From: a virus | Strand: one strand, 5' to 3' | Virus record (IMG/VR): IMGVR_UViG_3300046413_000570 | Location: 1 to 23,048 of that record | DNA length: 23,048 nucleotides | In this document: piece by piece, positions 14,157 through 21,483 of the stretch | Numbering within the stretch: position 1 is the first letter of the stretch | Layout of the letters: each line of letters starts with the position of its first letter | Position numbers and translations under genes: made by a program | The notes under the pieces: generated by a model | The model's input: only the letters and a program-made list of their open reading frames with translations | What the model was told of the DNA's origin: nothing | The model's database searches: none

Positions 14157-14653
14157 TAAATTTTAAAACTGTTAAAAGAACTGAGGGTAAGTTTAAAAAA
14201 GATTTAAGTACAAAAGATTTTTACAAAGATTACTGCAGAGCATCTTTTAACAACAAAAGAATACCTGTCGACTATGCTGTCTACTATAAAGTAGTTAGAG
14301 AATTTAATAAAGCATTAAAGGATAAAATAGTTAAAGAAGCAGTTTCTTTTAAAATGCCTTACAAATTAGGTTACTTAGGAATAATTAAATATGATGTCAA
14401 CTTTGATGCTGATAAGATTAAGAGATGGAAAGTTAATTATGGAGAATCTAGAAAACAAGGAGTGTTAATTTATTATGACCAACCTTTTAGATATAAATGG
14501 AAGTGGGATAAAACTAAATTAAAATTAACTGGTAAAAAATATTATAAGTTTACACCTTGCAGAGATGCATCAAGGTCAATAGCTAAACATATATCTAGTA
14601 CACCAGGATTTGATTATTATGAATTATTAAGCAAAAAACAAAATGATAGTTAG
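14153..14653 (+). CDS. Tail hub/ring-associated structural protein, crAss-like
   Basis: A 166-residue basic protein of a conserved crAss-like family always seen by me among tail-barrel genes. Family marks include 'YYKVVREFNKALKDKIV' followed by 'FKMPYKLGYLGIIKYD' (about 85-100), a 'WKVNYGESRKQG' segment, and an aromatic/Lys stretch 'YKWKWDK' then 'YYKFTPCRDASRSIAKHI'. The role is probably a tail hub or barrel connector; no enzymatic motif is visible. Its ATG overlaps the previous stop. The last residues (KKQNDS, ending in TAG) appear to have been altered by insertion of the homing endonuclease gene that begins inside them: the endonuclease end encodes a similar HNDNKI followed by TAA. Confidence 0.72.
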   Translation: MINFKTVKRTEGKFKKDLSTKDFYKDYCRASFNNKRIPVDYAVYYKVVREFNKALKDKIVKEAVSFKMPYKLGYLGIIKYDVNFDADKIKRWKVNYGESRKQGVLIYYDQPFRYKWKWDKTKLKLTGKKYYKFTPCRDASRSIAKHISSTPGFDYYELLSKKQNDS

Positions 14654-15357
14654 GTTAAATTATTTTAATTATATTTATTTAGATCCTAGAAAACCAGGTG
14701 TTTTTATTTATAAAGATGTTCCTTTTATTTTTAAACATGAACCTTTTTATATTGGTAAAGCTTCTTCTACTAAAAGAATGAAATCACATATTACAAGTTC
14801 TTTAAACCCAAAATATGCTAGTGGTAAATTTAAATGTTCTTTAATAAAATCTATTTTAAAATCTAATTTAAAACCTATTGTTTATTCTTTAAATAAAAAT
14901 ATTTCAGAATTTGAAGCGTTAGAAAATGAAAAATTTTTAATTTCAAAAATAGGAAGAAGAGATTTAAAAAAAGGACCACTTACAAATTTAAAAGATTCTG
15001 ATACAGGTAGTATTAATTTTATTATGCCTGAAGAAACTAAACAAAAATTAAGAATTAAAAATTTAGGTAAAACTCTTTCTGAAGAACATAAAAAGAAAAT
15101 AGGATTAGCAAATAAAGGTTATATTAGTGAAGTTACAAAAGAAGCTAGAAAAAATAAAATAAAATTAGAAGGAAATTGGCTTAATAAAAAAGTCTTACAA
15201 TTAAATTTAAATAACGAGATTATTAAAGAATTTATTTCAATTAAAGAAGCTTGTGAATATTTAAAATTAGGAAGAGCACGTATAAAAAATAGATGTGAAT
15301 TACACGATTTAAAAATTATAAACAATACTTATAAATTAATATTTAAACATAATGATA
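14636..15357 (+). repeat. Imperfect 13-bp direct repeats flanking the first homing endonuclease gene
   Basis: AAACAAAATGATA (14636-14648) and AAACATAATGATA (15345-15357) differ at one base. Each contains an ATG used as a start codon: the first starts the endonuclease, the second starts the downstream ring gene. Read as an insertion footprint, the repeats restore the junction between the two structural genes. Confidence 0.7.
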
Positions 15358-15368
15358 ACAAAATTTAA
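14643..15368 (+). CDS. GIY-YIG homing endonuclease with NUMOD DNA-binding motifs
   Basis: A 241-residue free-standing homing endonuclease, a mobile gene that cuts DNA of alleles lacking it and is copied in by repair. The N-terminal catalytic domain (about 5-125) is a divergent GIY-YIG: 'YIY' at 10-12, 'FYIGKA' at 35-40, a conserved Arg (45), a Glu-rich helix (EALENEKFLI, 91-100) and an IGRRDLKKGPL segment. It is followed by NUMOD3-type helices (about 128-175, including SEEHKKKIGLANKG) and a NUMOD1-like helix-turn-helix (about 183-232) for target DNA binding. It overlaps the end of the upstream hub gene by 11 bases and the downstream ring gene by 17 bases. Codon use is more A/T-rich than in the flanking structural genes, supporting acquisition. 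Confidence 0.88.
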   Translation: MIVRLNYFNYIYLDPRKPGVFIYKDVPFIFKHEPFYIGKASSTKRMKSHITSSLNPKYASGKFKCSLIKSILKSNLKPIVYSLNKNISEFEALENEKFLISKIGRRDLKKGPLTNLKDSDTGSINFIMPEETKQKLRIKNLGKTLSEEHKKKIGLANKGYISEVTKEARKNKIKLEGNWLNKKVLQLNLNNEIIKEFISIKEACEYLKLGRARIKNRCELHDLKIINNTYKLIFKHNDNKI

Positions 15369-16053
15369 ATCATTTAAAAGCATAATTGCTGGATTATATC
15401 GTGACTTAGGTATTAATACAGAAATTAACGAACAAGAAATAGGGGAGTGGATTGCTGAAGCTTTAAACCTTATAGGTTCTTATGCTCAGTTAGAAGAAGT
15501 ATCTTCTATCATTACTGTAGATAATCATAGAGTAATGTTACCTTGTGGTTTCTTATATCCTAAAGACATTACACATAATGGTAGACCTTTATCTTGGTCA
15601 ACTAAATCTGCTGCTAACAATTATCAATGTGAAGATTGTAATAAGATTCCAACATGTTGTACAGATCATAATTTTTATATATCAGATGGATATATTAATA
15701 CATCATTACCTAAAGGTGATTTATGTATAGTATATTTAAGTATACCTGTAGATGAAGAAGGTTATCCTTTAGTTCCAGACAATGTATATTTTGACAAAGC
15801 TTTAAAAGCTTATTGTACTTACATGTTAGATAGAATACAATTTAGAAGAGGATTAATTCCTGATAAGGTTTATCAAGAATCTAAAGTAGATTGGTTATTC
15901 TATGTTAACAGTGCTAGAGGTTCAGCTAACATGCCTGATTCTGCACAGATGGATCGTATAATGAAAGTTTGGGTAAGATTAATTCCAAAACCTCATGAAT
16001 TTAATAATAATTTTAGAAATCTTGAAAATCATGAAAGAAGAAATTTAAGATAA
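15352..16053 (+). CDS. Tail-barrel ring protein, crAss-like (second)
   Basis: A 233-residue protein of a second crAss-like ring family. Marks in order: 'NEQEIGEWIAEALNLIGSY' (about 26-44), a strand region 'IITVDNHRVMLPCG' (53-66), the 'YISDGYINTSLPKGDLCIVYLSIPVDEEGYPLVPD' block (108-142, a hallmark of the family), a helix with 'ALKAYCTYMLDRIQF', and 'NMPDSAQMDRIMKVWVRLIP' near the end. It should form a ring of the tail barrel next to the muzzle. Cys-rich CEDCNKIPTCC (about 93-103) could bind metal. It is flanked on both sides by homing endonuclease genes, yet its ends look intact: the start overlaps the upstream endonuclease and its TAA overlaps the ATG of the downstream one. Confidence 0.8.
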   Translation: MITKFKSFKSIIAGLYRDLGINTEINEQEIGEWIAEALNLIGSYAQLEEVSSIITVDNHRVMLPCGFLYPKDITHNGRPLSWSTKSAANNYQCEDCNKIPTCCTDHNFYISDGYINTSLPKGDLCIVYLSIPVDEEGYPLVPDNVYFDKALKAYCTYMLDRIQFRRGLIPDKVYQESKVDWLFYVNSARGSANMPDSAQMDRIMKVWVRLIPKPHEFNNNFRNLENHERRNLR

Positions 16054-16668
16054 TGGGATATTCAAAAAATAATATAATAGGTATTTATTCTATTACAAAT
16101 ATAATAAATAATAAAAAATATATTGGAAAATCAATATCTGTTAAAGAAAGATTTAATAGTCATTTAAAAAAATTAGAATATAACAAACATCATAGTTTTC
16201 ACTTACAAAGATCTTATAATAAATATGGAAAAGATGTTTTTAAATTTGAAATACTTGCAACATGCCCTGAAGAATATTTAGCAAAATTAGAATGTAAATT
16301 TATAAAAATATTTAAAAGTGATACTCGTAAAAATGGTTATAATATAATTAATAGATTTAATAGTACATCACTTAAGACAAGATTAAAATTAAGTGAAACT
16401 TTAAAAAAATCAAGTAAAGTAAAACAAGCTAAAATTGATATGTGGAAAACAAGAACTAGAAGAAATATAAATCAATATACAATAGATGGTAATTTTATAA
16501 AAACTTGGGAAAGTGTACCTTTAGCAGCAAAAGAATTAAATATAAATTCTAGTTGTATAAATAAAATTTGTAGTCAAAAATATAATTTAAAATCAGTAAA
16601 AGGATTTATGTTTAGATATTATGATAATAATACTTGTAATATTTCAAAATATATAAAAAAAAGATAAT
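16047..16668 (+). repeat. 8-bp direct repeats flanking the second homing endonuclease gene
   Basis: AAGATAAT occurs at 16047-16054 (end of the ring gene, containing AGA TAA) and at 16661-16668 (end of the endonuclease gene, again AGA TAA, just before the muzzle ATG). Chance identity is possible in such AT-rich DNA, but the repeat spans equivalent codons at both gene ends, as for the first endonuclease. Confidence 0.55.
16053..16667 (+). CDS. GIY-YIG homing endonuclease (second, canonical)
   Basis: A 204-residue free-standing homing endonuclease. The catalytic domain (about 8-100) has a canonical GIYSITN (10-16) and KKYIGKS (21-27), catalytic Arg33, H37, and Glu80 in KLECKFI, followed by the NGYNIIN segment. 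A degenerate NUMOD3-like helix (about 107-121) leads to a clear NUMOD1 module (about 138-189: 'INQYTIDGNFIKTWESVPLAAKEL' ending GFMFRYY), which binds target DNA. It differs strongly from the other GIY-YIG gene 700 bases upstream, so the two are independent arrivals rather than a recent duplication. Its ATG overlaps the ring gene stop (TAATG), and the muzzle ATG starts one base after its stop. The DNA is strikingly A-rich. Confidence 0.92.
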   Translation: MGYSKNNIIGIYSITNIINNKKYIGKSISVKERFNSHLKKLEYNKHHSFHLQRSYNKYGKDVFKFEILATCPEEYLAKLECKFIKIFKSDTRKNGYNIINRFNSTSLKTRLKLSETLKKSSKVKQAKIDMWKTRTRRNINQYTIDGNFIKTWESVPLAAKELNINSSCINKICSQKYNLKSVKGFMFRYYDNNTCNISKYIKKR

Positions 16669-19600
16669 ATGGAAAGTATAAACTCATTTGTAAAAGGTAT
16701 GAACTCAGATGTATCTAATCAGATACATACTCCAGACTCATATCTTCAAGCTTTAAATTTTAGAGGGGTAGGTAATTTAGGTGACTCTAATGGATCTTTA
16801 GTTAATATTAAAGGTAATGATCATACAATAAGCTTTCCTATATTAAGAAACACTTATAAACTAATAATAGATCCTGTATTAACAGGAAGTAAATCTACTA
16901 GTGGAATAGTTACAATAACTATTAATGGACAAACTACTGCACCAATAAATGTTAGTGCTGGTAGTGTAGGTTTAGATATTTATAATGCATTAAAAAATTT
17001 ACCTAATTGTTTTGAAACAACAGGAACTCCTTCAGTTGCTCAATTTGCAGTAAGTTATTTAGATAACTATGTAGTTGTTTATCAACAACCTGTTTATACA
17101 TTAACTACAGCAATTCCTGCTAGTTTATTAATGTCAATTAATTTAAGTAATCCTACAGTAGCAACTACTACAATATCTTTTGTAGATTTTGCTAATGTTA
17201 CAAGTAACACTCAATCTGTTTATTTACCTAGTGCTAGTAATTCAATATTAATAGGTTCAGGTTATATAGATGATGATATTTATTTATTAACAGCTGTTGA
17301 TAATGATACTGAAGCTAATCCTCATCCTAATGATTCATTTAGTAACTTAGGTACTATTTGGAAATTAAGTATTGATGAAATAACTAAAGTTTCTACATTA
17401 ACTTTAATTTACAATAATAATTTAGATTTTACAAAATATCATCCTGTTCCACCTAGTGCAATAGTAGGTAGATATGAAAGTAATGGAATACAAAGAATAT
17501 ATTGGTCAGATTTCTACAATGCTATTAGAACTATTGTAGTTAGTGATCCTCAGTTAATGGCATTAGACCCTACACAAATTTCTGTGTTTCCTGCAGTATC
17601 ATTTGAAATACCTTTATTAAAAGAAATAACAACAGGTTCTTTATTAAGAGGTAGTTATGAAGCTTGTTATAGATTAAAAAAGACTACAGGTGCAATAAGT
17701 AATTATTCTCAAACATCTAATATTGTAAACTTACAAGGAGATGAAAGTAATCCTTATGCTGTAGGATTTCTTTCATATGAGTGTAATGGAGGTATAATTG
17801 ATTCAGGTAGAGGTATTAGATGGAATGTTTGGAATGTAGATACTTCTTGGGATACTATAGAATTTTTTGTTTTATATAGAGAAAGTAAAACAGCTTTACC
17901 TATTATTTATGTAATACCTTCAGAAACAATACCTACAGGAACTCCTTATTTATTTGAATTTACAACTATTACAGATTTAGAAACTATTAGTGTAGAAGAA
18001 TATTTAACTTTATCTTCAGGATTTACACATGCTAAAACTTGTGAAACAAAAGATAATATTTTATTTTGGGGTAATACTAAATTAGTTAAACAAAAACAAA
18101 TTACTGAAGTATTTGATTCTAGAGCTTTTAGAGCACATAGTCCAAATACTCAAGATATTATTTTAAAAAATAATGGAGTATTTGATACTTACACATTAAG
18201 TGCCGCTGCAGATACTCCTCACACTAATGATAGTATAAATCAATATTATACATCTACAGGAGATATTGATACAGTACATGAGTGTTATTATAAACCAGGT
18301 ACATCTGTATTAGGTGGAGCTGGTAAATATATTAGTTATGAGTTTGGAACAGAAAATATTTTATTAACAGATTTAGCTGTAACAAAAGGTGGAGATTGGT
18401 TTATAAATACTGTTGCTTCAGCTGATCCCCCATATAGTTATAGAACAATAGGTATTCAACAAGTATTTAATCCTACAGATTTAATTGAAGGAACAACTGA
18501 TTCAGATAATCAAACTTATCCTGTAAGTGGTGTAGGTACTGCTAAAAATCCTTATTTTACTTCATTGTTAAAAGGATTTCAACAAGAAGAAATTTATAGA
18601 TTTGGTATTCAATTCTTTGATTTACAAGGAGTTCCATATTTTACAGAATGGATAGGTGATATTAAAATGCCTAGTTATGGAGATACTTGTAATAACTTAA
18701 CAGAATTAGAAATACTAGCAGGAGTTACTGATTTTAGAAATTCATTTTATCATTTTGAACAAGTATATGGTAGAACATTATATGTTAAATTTACAGTAGA
18801 TGTAACTGCTGTTGCTAACTTAATTAGTGGTTATCAAATAGTAAGAGTTGAAAGAGATAAGAATAATAGAACAATGTTAGGTTATGGAATGCTTACTAAT
18901 GTTTACAAAGATCTTGTAAATGGTGCTGCAAATATAGGTGGAGGTATGCATAAAACTACTGCTGTTTATTTTGATAATGTAGGAACTGTTTTACAATATG
19001 GTCATCCTTATTCTCCTTGGCCTGATCAAGATAGTGTTGAAAGTTTAGGTCAATCAACAGTTAATAATGATGCAGATGTTTCAGATAGAATGTTAACATT
19101 TGATTGTTTTGATTATATGACTGGAGAATTTGGTTTTCAAGCAGGTGATAAAATGTTAGTTAGATCTAGAGTTAATCCTATTAATTTTAAAAATTCTTCT
19201 ATAACTAGTAGATATAGAACTGGCTTTTTTGAATTATCTGATTATTTAACAAATAGTGCAGTAGCAAATACACAACCTTCTTTAATTAATCCTGTATTTA
19301 GTGGAGGAAGATTTAAAACAGGTTATGATGCCGTAGAGTCACCTATATATATATTATTTTATATAGATGATGAAACTTACGGTAGACTTAGACCTGATGT
19401 TAATAAAATAATATCTAAAGGACTTTATTGTGCAGCAGGATCTAGTTTAACTTCTGGTGAAACAAGTATTGTTGATTTTAATAATTATATGATGGAATTT
19501 GGTTCTGAAGGAGGACCTTCACATCCAGGTCAAGGAACAGCTACAATGTTAACTACTTATAATACTACTGATCAAATTAGATCTATAGATTTTGGAGCTT

Positions 19601-21363
19601 CTGCAGGAAATGGTAAAAAATTAATGGCATTGTACTATAGACCTAACGCTAAACAATATGGTGGTAATACTTATTCTAATAGAGCAGGTAATGAATATAT
19701 TGCATGTGGAAGTTTTATTCCGTTAGTTAGAAAAAATAATTTATTAATAAATAATAAAATAGTAACTGCTAAAGTTTTTGGTGGTGATGTATTTATTAAT
19801 AATTGGGATCTACAAAAAATGATAAAAGATTCTACAGGTACAACTTATAATCATTATAATAATTCACCTACATCAAGTTCAAATGTTGGTTCTGTTACAG
19901 GTATACCAATGGTTAGTAGTGAAATGAAAATGTCTAATATGTTTTATATTCCATGTACTAATGTTAATAATCAAGCAGTTAGAGGAGGTTATCATTTTGA
20001 TAAACATTTAATAAATGGTGGTTATACTTATCCAGATTATATAGATGAATATCTATATGACTCTTTCCACAGTAGTGAAAAAACTACAACTAAATTTATT
20101 CCTAAACCAGTTGAATTTATTGTAAATGATGAATGGAGAAATAGAATCTATTTTTCAAATCCTAAATACGATAATGAAACTTCTGACTCTTGGTCAGCAT
20201 ATCCTATAAATCAATTCTATGATGTAGAAGGTAACTATGGTGGAATTACATCTTTAATATCTTTAAATCAAACTGTATACTTTATACAAGAAAGAGGATT
20301 TGGAATGTTAATGATTAATCCAGTATCAATGGTTAGTGATACTACTACTGGTGCACCTATTAAATTAGGTTCTAGTACTACAGTAATTCAAAAACATTTT
20401 TACAAAGCTTTAGATATTGGTACTAAACATCAATGGTCTGTTTATAGATCTCAAAACTCAATTGCTTTTACAGATACTAGACAAAAGAAGATTTTTATAT
20501 TTAATGGTGAATCTTTAAATCCTGCTAGTGATTCTAAGGGTCAACGTAACTTTATGTTTAAAAGATTACATGATAATATTTTAAATCATGATAATCCAAT
20601 TATTGGTAAAGGTTTACTTACAACATTTGATTATCAAAATAATGAATTCTTATTTACATTTAAAAATAATAATACAATACCTGATCCTTCAAAAGATGAA
20701 AATTATACTATAAGTTATTCAGAATATTTAGATGCATTTGTATCAATGTATTCTTTTACTCCAAATATCTATGTGAATAACAATACTAATTTATTATCTG
20801 TAGTAAATAATAATCCTAGAAAATTATATTTACACAATAATGGAGAGTATTCTAAATTTTATGGTAAAGTTTATCCTAGTACATTAAAGTTTCTTGTAAA
20901 CAATAATCCCACATATACTAAAGTATTTGATAATTTAACAATAACTACTGAAGCAATTGATGATAGAATTGAATGGTCAGATGATTTAAATGTTTATCCA
21001 GGTGCTATTACATTACCAATATATCCTGACAATGTTAATATTAAAGATTCAACTTTTGATTATGCTAGATTCTATAATCAATATCAAAATACTGATTGGA
21101 TTGTATTAGATCCTAATGTTGGAGGTAATATTAGAAAAGTTGAACAAGGATTTAATTTACAGATACCTAGAAACAAATTTAACTATGATCTTTACCCTGT
21201 ATCTACATCATCTTTATTTGACCCCTACAAGCTTACAAAAACTTCGTTTGGTGATAGATTAAGAGATAAGTGGATGAATGTAGACCTAAGTTATAATAAC
21301 CTCTTAGGAATAAGATTTATAGTCCACAATGTTAAAGCATTATTTAGAATATCTGATAGATAA
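16669..21363 (+). CDS. Muzzle / tail stabilisation protein, crAss-like
   Basis: A 1564-residue protein that forms the distal end ('muzzle') of the crAss-like short tail, closing the barrel and probably holding fibres. Marks: an N-terminal 'KGMNSDVSNQIHTPDSYLQALNFR' pattern (residues 9-32, typical of podovirus tail-stabilisation proteins); a first beta-propeller-like region containing 'GTIWKLSIDE', 'LIYNNNLDFTKYHP' and GRYESNGIQRIYWSD (about 222-282); and a second (about 1155-1330) with 'RIYFSNPK', 'DSWSAYPINQFYDVEGNYGG', 'TKHQWSVYRSQNSIAFTD' and a KKIFIF strand. A beta-insert of about 100 residues (about 65-165) interrupts the first part and could be lineage-specific. Arg codons are nearly all AGA. 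It is followed by a terminator. Confidence 0.9.
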   Translation: MESINSFVKGMNSDVSNQIHTPDSYLQALNFRGVGNLGDSNGSLVNIKGNDHTISFPILRNTYKLIIDPVLTGSKSTSGIVTITINGQTTAPINVSAGSVGLDIYNALKNLPNCFETTGTPSVAQFAVSYLDNYVVVYQQPVYTLTTAIPASLLMSINLSNPTVATTTISFVDFANVTSNTQSVYLPSASNSILIGSGYIDDDIYLLTAVDNDTEANPHPNDSFSNLGTIWKLSIDEITKVSTLTLIYNNNLDFTKYHPVPPSAIVGRYESNGIQRIYWSDFYNAIRTIVVSDPQLMALDPTQISVFPAVSFEIPLLKEITTGSLLRGSYEACYRLKKTTGAISNYSQTSNIVNLQGDESNPYAVGFLSYECNGGIIDSGRGIRWNVWNVDTSWDTIEFFVLYRESKTALPIIYVIPSETIPTGTPYLFEFTTITDLETISVEEYLTLSSGFTHAKTCETKDNILFWGNTKLVKQKQITEVFDSRAFRAHSPNTQDIILKNNGVFDTYTLSAAADTPHTNDSINQYYTSTGDIDTVHECYYKPGTSVLGGAGKYISYEFGTENILLTDLAVTKGGDWFINTVASADPPYSYRTIGIQQVFNPTDLIEGTTDSDNQTYPVSGVGTAKNPYFTSLLKGFQQEEIYRFGIQFFDLQGVPYFTEWIGDIKMPSYGDTCNNLTELEILAGVTDFRNSFYHFEQVYGRTLYVKFTVDVTAVANLISGYQIVRVERDKNNRTMLGYGMLTNVYKDLVNGAANIGGGMHKTTAVYFDNVGTVLQYGHPYSPWPDQDSVESLGQSTVNNDADVSDRMLTFDCFDYMTGEFGFQAGDKMLVRSRVNPINFKNSSITSRYRTGFFELSDYLTNSAVANTQPSLINPVFSGGRFKTGYDAVESPIYILFYIDDETYGRLRPDVNKIISKGLYCAAGSSLTSGETSIVDFNNYMMEFGSEGGPSHPGQGTATMLTTYNTTDQIRSIDFGASAGNGKKLMALYYRPNAKQYGGNTYSNRAGNEYIACGSFIPLVRKNNLLINNKIVTAKVFGGDVFINNWDLQKMIKDSTGTTYNHYNNSPTSSSNVGSVTGIPMVSSEMKMSNMFYIPCTNVNNQAVRGGYHFDKHLINGGYTYPDYIDEYLYDSFHSSEKTTTKFIPKPVEFIVNDEWRNRIYFSNPKYDNETSDSWSAYPINQFYDVEGNYGGITSLISLNQTVYFIQERGFGMLMINPVSMVSDTTTGAPIKLGSSTTVIQKHFYKALDIGTKHQWSVYRSQNSIAFTDTRQKKIFIFNGESLNPASDSKGQRNFMFKRLHDNILNHDNPIIGKGLLTTFDYQNNEFLFTFKNNNTIPDPSKDENYTISYSEYLDAFVSMYSFTPNIYVNNNTNLLSVVNNNPRKLYLHNNGEYSKFYGKVYPSTLKFLVNNNPTYTKVFDNLTITTEAIDDRIEWSDDLNVYPGAITLPIYPDNVNIKDSTFDYARFYNQYQNTDWIVLDPNVGGNIRKVEQGFNLQIPRNKFNYDLYPVSTSSLFDPYKLTKTSFGDRLRDKWMNVDLSYNNLLGIRFIVHNVKALFRISDR

Positions 21364-21392
21364 CTAAATAGATTATAAGAAATACGTATAAT

Positions 21393-21424
21393 AACCTAAG
21401 TTATCATAAACTTAGGTTTTTATT
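21393..21424 (+). terminator. Intrinsic terminator after the muzzle gene
   Basis: AACCTAAGTT (21393-21402) pairs perfectly with AACTTAGGTT (21409-21418) around a 6-base loop, followed by TTTATTTG. It starts about 30 bases after the muzzle stop codon. Confidence 0.85.
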
Positions 21425-21483
21425 TGTTTATACCACTTAAAAACATTATATTATAATAGTATATAATTTAAACAATTATACCC
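21425..21483 (+). promoter_or_regulatory. AT-rich leader of the cargo gene, possible promoter
   Basis: The 59 bases between the terminator and the cargo ATG contain TATAAT at 21452-21457 but no well-spaced upstream element, and no TAnnTTTG motif of the Bacteroidetes type. The end of the leader, TAAACAATTA (21469-21478), is identical to the 10 bases at 3999-4008 just before the ATG at 4015; both genes follow a terminator. Promoter function is a guess. Confidence 0.25.

Noticed and set aside
15119-15325. Reverse-strand open frame within the first homing endonuclease gene
   Set aside because: It lies opposite a clear GIY-YIG/NUMOD coding sequence; the translation is a low-complexity Phe/Leu/Ile-rich product of A-rich sense DNA.
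15545-15730. Second-frame open stretch within the ring gene
   Set aside because: It is fully inside a well-supported ring protein gene in another frame and its product has low-complexity Ile/His composition.
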